Positions 59,651 to 64,000 of a stretch of DNA of 64,000 nucleotides are shown piece after piece. Positions within the stretch are counted from its first letter, which is position 1. Each line of letters starts with the position of its first letter. A program made the translations under genes and the position numbers. The stretch is taken from positions 62,001 to 126,000 of the forward strand of contig NZ_CP126261.1 in assembly GCF_003234365.2 (NCBI RefSeq), given 5' to 3'. Below the pieces are notes generated by a model, which was not told the DNA's origin, searched no databases, and worked only from the letters and a program-made list of their open reading frames with translations. The stretch comes from Curtobacterium sp. MCJR17_020 (GTDB lineage Bacteria > Actinomycetota > Actinomycetes > Actinomycetales > Microbacteriaceae).

Positions 59651-60706
59651 TCAGTGTAGTGCCGCCCCGAGGAGCGAGCCCGCTTCGTCGAGTGCGGTCA
59701 CGCGTGACGATTGGACGCTCCAGAAAAGGCCTTGCGCTGTGCTGATCTCCAGCTGACCGTATTGCACGACGGGAAGGGCGGGATTGTTCTTGAAGCGCCG
59801 GTCCGGGCCGCCCTTGACGTTGACGTACTGCCAGGTCTCGCCGATCAGCCGCGTGTCTTTCGGCACCTGTCCCGGCTGTTCAACGAAGCGGGTCACTGAC
59901 CGCCGTACGCTCAGATGCCGGTAGGCCACGTCCGAGTAGCGCTTGCCGGTGCCCACGAGAAGCCGGTCCGGCAGGAAGTAGAGCGTCTCCTTCCCTGCCC
60001 GGACGGTCGGGATGTCGATATTCGTGGCGAGATACCCCGGCTGCTGAATGCGTGCCTCAGCGGAGATTCGTTGGACGATGGAGCCGACACCAGCGTTCAC
60101 CTTGTGTTGGTACGTGGTCTGGACTTGGCCCGACTGGACGGTTCGCCAGAGCTTGGCGCTGCTCGACGTGGCATCCCATGAGGTGACGAACCGGTCGAAC
60201 CAACGCGCTGCGTTGTCCTCGAGATCGTAGAAGAGGACGACGTTTTTCCGGAGCCCGTCACGAAGGAACAGCCACCAGCAGCCCGGGACAGCGATTGCCC
60301 AGACGATGAGTCCCCACGGCATAAGCGCTGCCCCGATCACGAAGGCGGCAATGGCAGCGATCCAGCCCCAGCGCGGTCGTCTTGCAGCATCGTTGAGCTG
60401 CTGCACGACGTCGTCGCCCCCTGTCGGCCGGAGCTCCAGCGCAGATAAGCCGCTGGTGTCACCCATGGGGACTTCGGCTGGGTTCCACGGCACGGACGCC
60501 ACTGGAGGTGTCGGGACACTGGGCCTGCTCCGCGCGGGCTTCGATGAGAGGTACATCGCGCCGCTGGAACCGACCCGTACGTAGTTCCCGCGGGGCCCCG
60601 CGCCGATGCGAAGCCCCGGCACCCCCGCGCTGACACCGATACCTGACTTCGACAGATTGAACCGCAGCGGCCCAGCCTTCACACTCGCGCGGATCGAGAT
60701 CCCCAT
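59651..60706 (-). CDS. DUF4236 protein with membrane helices
   Basis: 351 residues. The N-terminal 45 residues (ASVKAGPLRFNLSKSGIGVS, GLRIGAGPRGNYVRVG) are the DUF4236 signature. A linker, then two membrane helices (about 114-150), then a soluble beta-rich domain (SAKLWRTVQSGQVQT, ETLYFLPDRLLVG). The ATG at 60706 has GGAGGGG upstream. DUF4236 is uncharacterised. Confidence 0.85.
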   Translation of the reverse strand: MGISIRASVKAGPLRFNLSKSGIGVSAGVPGLRIGAGPRGNYVRVGSSGAMYLSSKPARSRPSVPTPPVASVPWNPAEVPMGDTSGLSALELRPTGGDDVVQQLNDAARRPRWGWIAAIAAFVIGAALMPWGLIVWAIAVPGCWWLFLRDGLRKNVVLFYDLEDNAARWFDRFVTSWDATSSSAKLWRTVQSGQVQTTYQHKVNAGVGSIVQRISAEARIQQPGYLATNIDIPTVRAGKETLYFLPDRLLVGTGKRYSDVAYRHLSVRRSVTRFVEQPGQVPKDTRLIGETWQYVNVKGGPDRRFKNNPALPVVQYGQLEISTAQGLFWSVQSSRVTALDEAGSLLGAALH

Positions 60707-60873
60707 GTACCCCTCCTTTGGGTCCCGCTCATGATGCAGTGCCGAGAGCTCACGATGCGAGTGCTCAAGCATGTTCCGATGTCGTTGGCGCACCACTCAC
60801 CCCCGATCTGGGGGAAAGCGTCGAGCTGAGCAGCCCCGCAGACTTGTGCGGTCCTCATCACCAGGGAGCCGCA

Positions 60874-61677
<804 letters not shown>

Positions 61678-61817
61678 TTCGAATACCGACGGACCACACG
61701 CGCCCCGCCGATCCGCAAAACGAAGCAGGCCACGGGCTCCCGCCGCCGCCATGGGGTGCCAGCCGTAGCATTCAGGCCAGCTCACCCGTGTGAGCGCTGA
61801 TGGCAAAGGAGCCAATC

Positions 61818-61964
61818 ATGCGAGTTGCCCCGTACCACTCGACGAACGAGTCGGATCCCGACGTCCACCACGTGGACAACGACTGCCCTGCAGGCCGACA
61901 AATCCCGTCCTACAACAGAGAGCCCGGAACAAACGGCTGGCGCCGCTGCGAACGCTGCGAGTAG
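61818..61964 (+). CDS. 48-residue Cys/His protein
   Basis: Short gene with AAAGGAG eight bases upstream of the ATG. Contains DVHHVDNDCPAGRQI and WRRCERCE at the very end: His pair plus three Cys, a probable zinc site. Followed by a terminator, which supports it as a real gene. Similar short actinobacterial proteins exist, but I know no function. Confidence 0.6.
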   Translation: MRVAPYHSTNESDPDVHHVDNDCPAGRQIPSYNREPGTNGWRRCERCE

Positions 61965-61971
61965 AAGCTGC

Positions 61972-62005
61972 CCTGGGTGCAGGTGACACCCCACCTGCAC
62001 CCAGG
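61972..62005 (+). terminator. Terminator after the small Cys/His gene
   Basis: CCTGGGTGCAGGTG with exact reverse complement CACCTGCACCCAGG and a 6-nt loop, 7 bp after the stop. Confidence 0.8.
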
Positions 62006-62204
62006 TGCTCCCTTCAAGACCGGCGCCCGGCGAAACGCACCGCGAGAGACCCTCGCCCTTCCGCACCGAGCCTATTAGCGATAGCGAGGCAGCGAAAGGC
62101 GCTCTAGAGCGTCCGGTGTCTCCGGGAGACCAGCCGATACCGCGCTCTTATGTTAGCTGGAGGCCACGCGCATCCAAATAAGAAAGAACACTTCAAGTGA
62201 GCTT

Positions 62205-62525
62205 TCAGCAACGTCCGCATTCCACGAGGAGGAAGTAGCCGAGGAACACGACGTCCTCGCTCGTCGTGTCGAACTTGGAGATGACGACCTCCGCCGGCTC
62301 GTAGAAGACATCACCCGCGCGGAGAGTGGTCTCTGCCTCGTCGCCGATTTGGAAAGTGACCGACCCCTTCTCGATGGTACCGAACACAGGGCCATTGTGA
62401 ACATGGGCGCCACCCGTCGTGCCAGCCGCGATCGAGATTCGGCGCACCTCGACGTGCGACACGTCTATGCTGCCGCCGATAGCCTGGTCGAGAAGAGTCG
62501 ATCGAGTGATGGGCGATTCAGTCAT
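62205..62525 (-). CDS. Cupin domain protein
   Basis: 106 residues, single cupin: GTTGGAHVHNGPVFGTIEKG (metal-binding His pair) and LRAGDVFYEPAE (second motif). Met at 62525 (MTESPITR) is taken as the start because it begins the conserved fold. Substrate unknown; single-cupin proteins often act as sensors or isomerases. Confidence 0.7.
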   Translation of the reverse strand: MTESPITRSTLLDQAIGGSIDVSHVEVRRISIAAGTTGGAHVHNGPVFGTIEKGSVTFQIGDEAETTLRAGDVFYEPAEVVISKFDTTSEDVVFLGYFLLVECGRC

Positions 62526-62736
62526 GGCCGCAGTCTGCCAGGACTGGCCGGCCCTCCCGAGGAGCGTTCTGGATCTAGGCGGATACGGCCAAAAGATCGC
62601 ACGAGGCTGTCCGTAGACCGATCGGCTACCGAACACGCCGCGACCCGCTTTGAGCAGCTACGGTCCGTGCGTCGATTTGCAAGCGACGCGGAGTGGCAAT
62701 CGAACCAAGTACTGATATGCGGGATACAGTGCTGGC

Positions 62737-63185
62737 ATGCCTGTACCGAAGTCTTCGACCAGCCAAGGTGCCCGCCGCCTCCTCCGCGACGTCGTCTACG
62801 AGCAGATGCTCGAGGCGATCGAGAACGGCACGCTCGAGGCAGGGGAGCGCCTGAACGATGAGGAGCTCACAAGCTGGCTCGGTGTCTCTCGTACTCCGGT
62901 GCGGGAAGCGATCGCCCGGCTTGACTCCGAAGGTCTCATGGAGATGGTCGCGAACCGGTACACCCGGGTCGCCAGCCTCTCAGGGTCACAGCCGGCATCG
63001 GCGTGCACGACGTCGACGCATACCGGGGCCTGCAGGAAGCGGTCGCGGCGCTCGTCGCCGGGTTCGACAACCCGCTCTACACGGCGACAGAGGCCGCGGT
63101 GCGTGGCCGGGTGAAGTTCCACGCCCCTGCCCCGGACGCGAACATCGACTGGGCTGCAACGGCTGGCGCCCTCGCGAAGATCTGA
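62737..63185 (+). pseudogene. GntR family regulator, copy 2 with internal deletion
   Basis: Has the true start (MPVPKSSTSQGARRLLRDVV) and intact winged helix, but loses 116 bp after CTCTCAG relative to the copy at 40.6 kb. The deletion joins at a shared AGG and shifts the frame: the original C-terminal frame resumes at GVHDVDAYRGLQEAV. The rest of the two copies, including about 80 bp downstream, is nearly identical. Confidence 0.75.
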
Positions 63186-63370
63186 CCGCCTGCGCTCAGC
63201 ATCGGGCGCGACGCATCGCGGTTTGTCGCTGACGCTGTCACGTCGCGTCCGACATGAACGGTCACCGACCGTTCACCGAGACGGGTTGAGCAGATACGCC
63301 GTGTCTCATGCCCGGGACCGTGAAGGGCACTGATCGTGTGATCGGTGCCCTCCGCATCATCGCTTGTAAG

Positions 63371-63832
63371 TCAAGCTCGTCCGCGTGCGCTGGCTCGGGG
63401 CAGGACGATGCCGAGGATGATCATCGCGACAGCGAGGAAGGCGTGGAGCACGTTGTCGGCGCTGTTGAGCGGAACGAAGTTCGCAGCGCCGGTCATGCTG
63501 GAAGTGAAGAGGCCGTAGATGAACAGCACCGCGTAGATGATGCCGCCGACCAGCAGGTAGAGCCGTGCGCCACCGGCAGAACGGGCTGCGGCAACGCCGA
63601 CGATGCCGAAGAGCAAGTGGACGATGTTGTGCAGGACGGATACCTGGAACAGGCCCAGGAGCAGGGCCATGGATCCGTGACCGGCCATGGACATGGACCC
63701 CATGTCCATGGTGAGTCCGGGGATGAAGCCGGCGATACCGACGATCAGGAAGACGACGCCGAACAGCAGGGCGCCCTTCTGGGTGAGGGTGGCGGCGAAG
63801 CCGGTGCGCGGAGCTGCTGCGTTGCTGGTCAT
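63371..63832 (-). CDS. DUF4383 membrane protein
   Basis: 153 residues with four hydrophobic helices (about 20-40, 53-80, 86-108 and 127-145) and the motif LHNIVHLLFGIVGVAAAR, characteristic of DUF4383. A Met/Gly-rich loop (MDMGSMSMAGHGSM) lies between helices 1 and 2. Function unknown. Confidence 0.85.
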   Translation of the reverse strand: MTSNAAAPRTGFAATLTQKGALLFGVVFLIVGIAGFIPGLTMDMGSMSMAGHGSMALLLGLFQVSVLHNIVHLLFGIVGVAAARSAGGARLYLLVGGIIYAVLFIYGLFTSSMTGAANFVPLNSADNVLHAFLAVAMIILGIVLPRASARGRA

Positions 63833-63848
63833 GAGAGGTGCCTTTCGG

Positions 63849-63998
63849 TCAATGTGCTGGTGACGTGGCGCGCGCGTGGTCAGTGGTCGACGATTGGGGT
63901 TGTAGCCGATGACGGAGCGCGGTCAACCCGTCTCGGACGCGGGTTTTGGCCGTGCCGAGCGTGGTGTTGAGGTCGCTGGCGACTTCCGCGGTGCTGCG
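63849..63998 (-). CDS. ECF sigma factor, C-terminal end (rest outside window)
   Basis: Partial gene running off the right edge. The visible 49 codons include a sigma region 4 HTH: STAEVASDLNTTLGTAKTRV and RDGLTALRHRL. The frame ends at TGA 63849. It lies 16 bp upstream of DUF4383 on the same strand. Confidence 0.7.
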   Translation of the reverse strand, partial: RSTAEVASDLNTTLGTAKTRVRDGLTALRHRLQPQSSTTDHARATSPAH

Positions 63999-64000
63999 TT

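Overview
The window is high-GC actinobacterial DNA, most probably from a Microbacteriaceae genus such as Curtobacterium. The assignment rests on overall codon use, GTP-dependent PEP carboxykinase, Lsr2, DUF4383/DUF6766/DUF4236 proteins, IclR pairs and a CIRCE/HAIR-controlled Hsp20; it is inference from family recognition, because no rRNA or tRNA lies in the window. The left 14.5 kb is a conserved catabolic block: inositol genes (a TIM-barrel gene cut by the window edge, two Gfo/Idh/MocA dehydrogenases, a TIM-barrel isomerase, iolB, iolD, a semialdehyde dehydrogenase), two IclR regulators, a split transketolase with a PfkB-type sugar kinase, and pckG.

From about 14.5 to 30.6 kb the chromosome is interrupted. 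Broken ends of a sugar-porter gene and a FecCD permease lie on the left, an SGNH hydrolase lacking its N-terminus on the right. Between them is a mobilization or plasmid-like element: MobC-like protein, relaxase, a candidate oriT hairpin cluster, a ParB-domain protein, an LPD29 protein, a glutaredoxin, a Fic toxin with a VbhA-like partner, many small unknown genes and a strongly palindromic non-coding block. No integrase, ParA, replication initiator or type IV secretion ATPase was recognised. The most striking point is that the Fic protein, the protein downstream of the relaxase and a 503-residue Ala-rich protein share a Ser-Tyr-Pro-Met motif 39-42 residues from their C-termini, followed by an Arg/Lys-containing tail. 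That is what a common translocation or coupling signal would look like.

From 30.6 to 46.6 kb lies accessory chromosome: a DUF3500 lipoprotein, DUF1772 and DUF4267 membrane proteins with a divergent TetR, a second TetR/SDR pair, LtrA, a truncated GntR, DUF6766, an AraC regulator, a beta-hydroxyacid dehydrogenase and Hsp20. Several genes are broken.

From 46.6 to 53.8 kb is a second mobile patch. It holds fragments of transposases, a zinc-ribbon protein, ssb, and a translationally coupled operon made of a SipW-type (Ser/His) signal peptidase, three proteins with SipW-type signal peptides and a protein with an LAxTG-type sorting signal. The last 10 kb holds a frameshifted SDR with divergent MarR, a PIN toxin/HTH antitoxin pair with its operator, a complete IS30-family element, an ATPase behind a perfect 11-bp inverted-repeat operator, Lsr2, DUF4236, a G5-like membrane-anchored protein, a cupin, a second decayed copy of the GntR gene, DUF4383 and the end of an ECF sigma factor gene.
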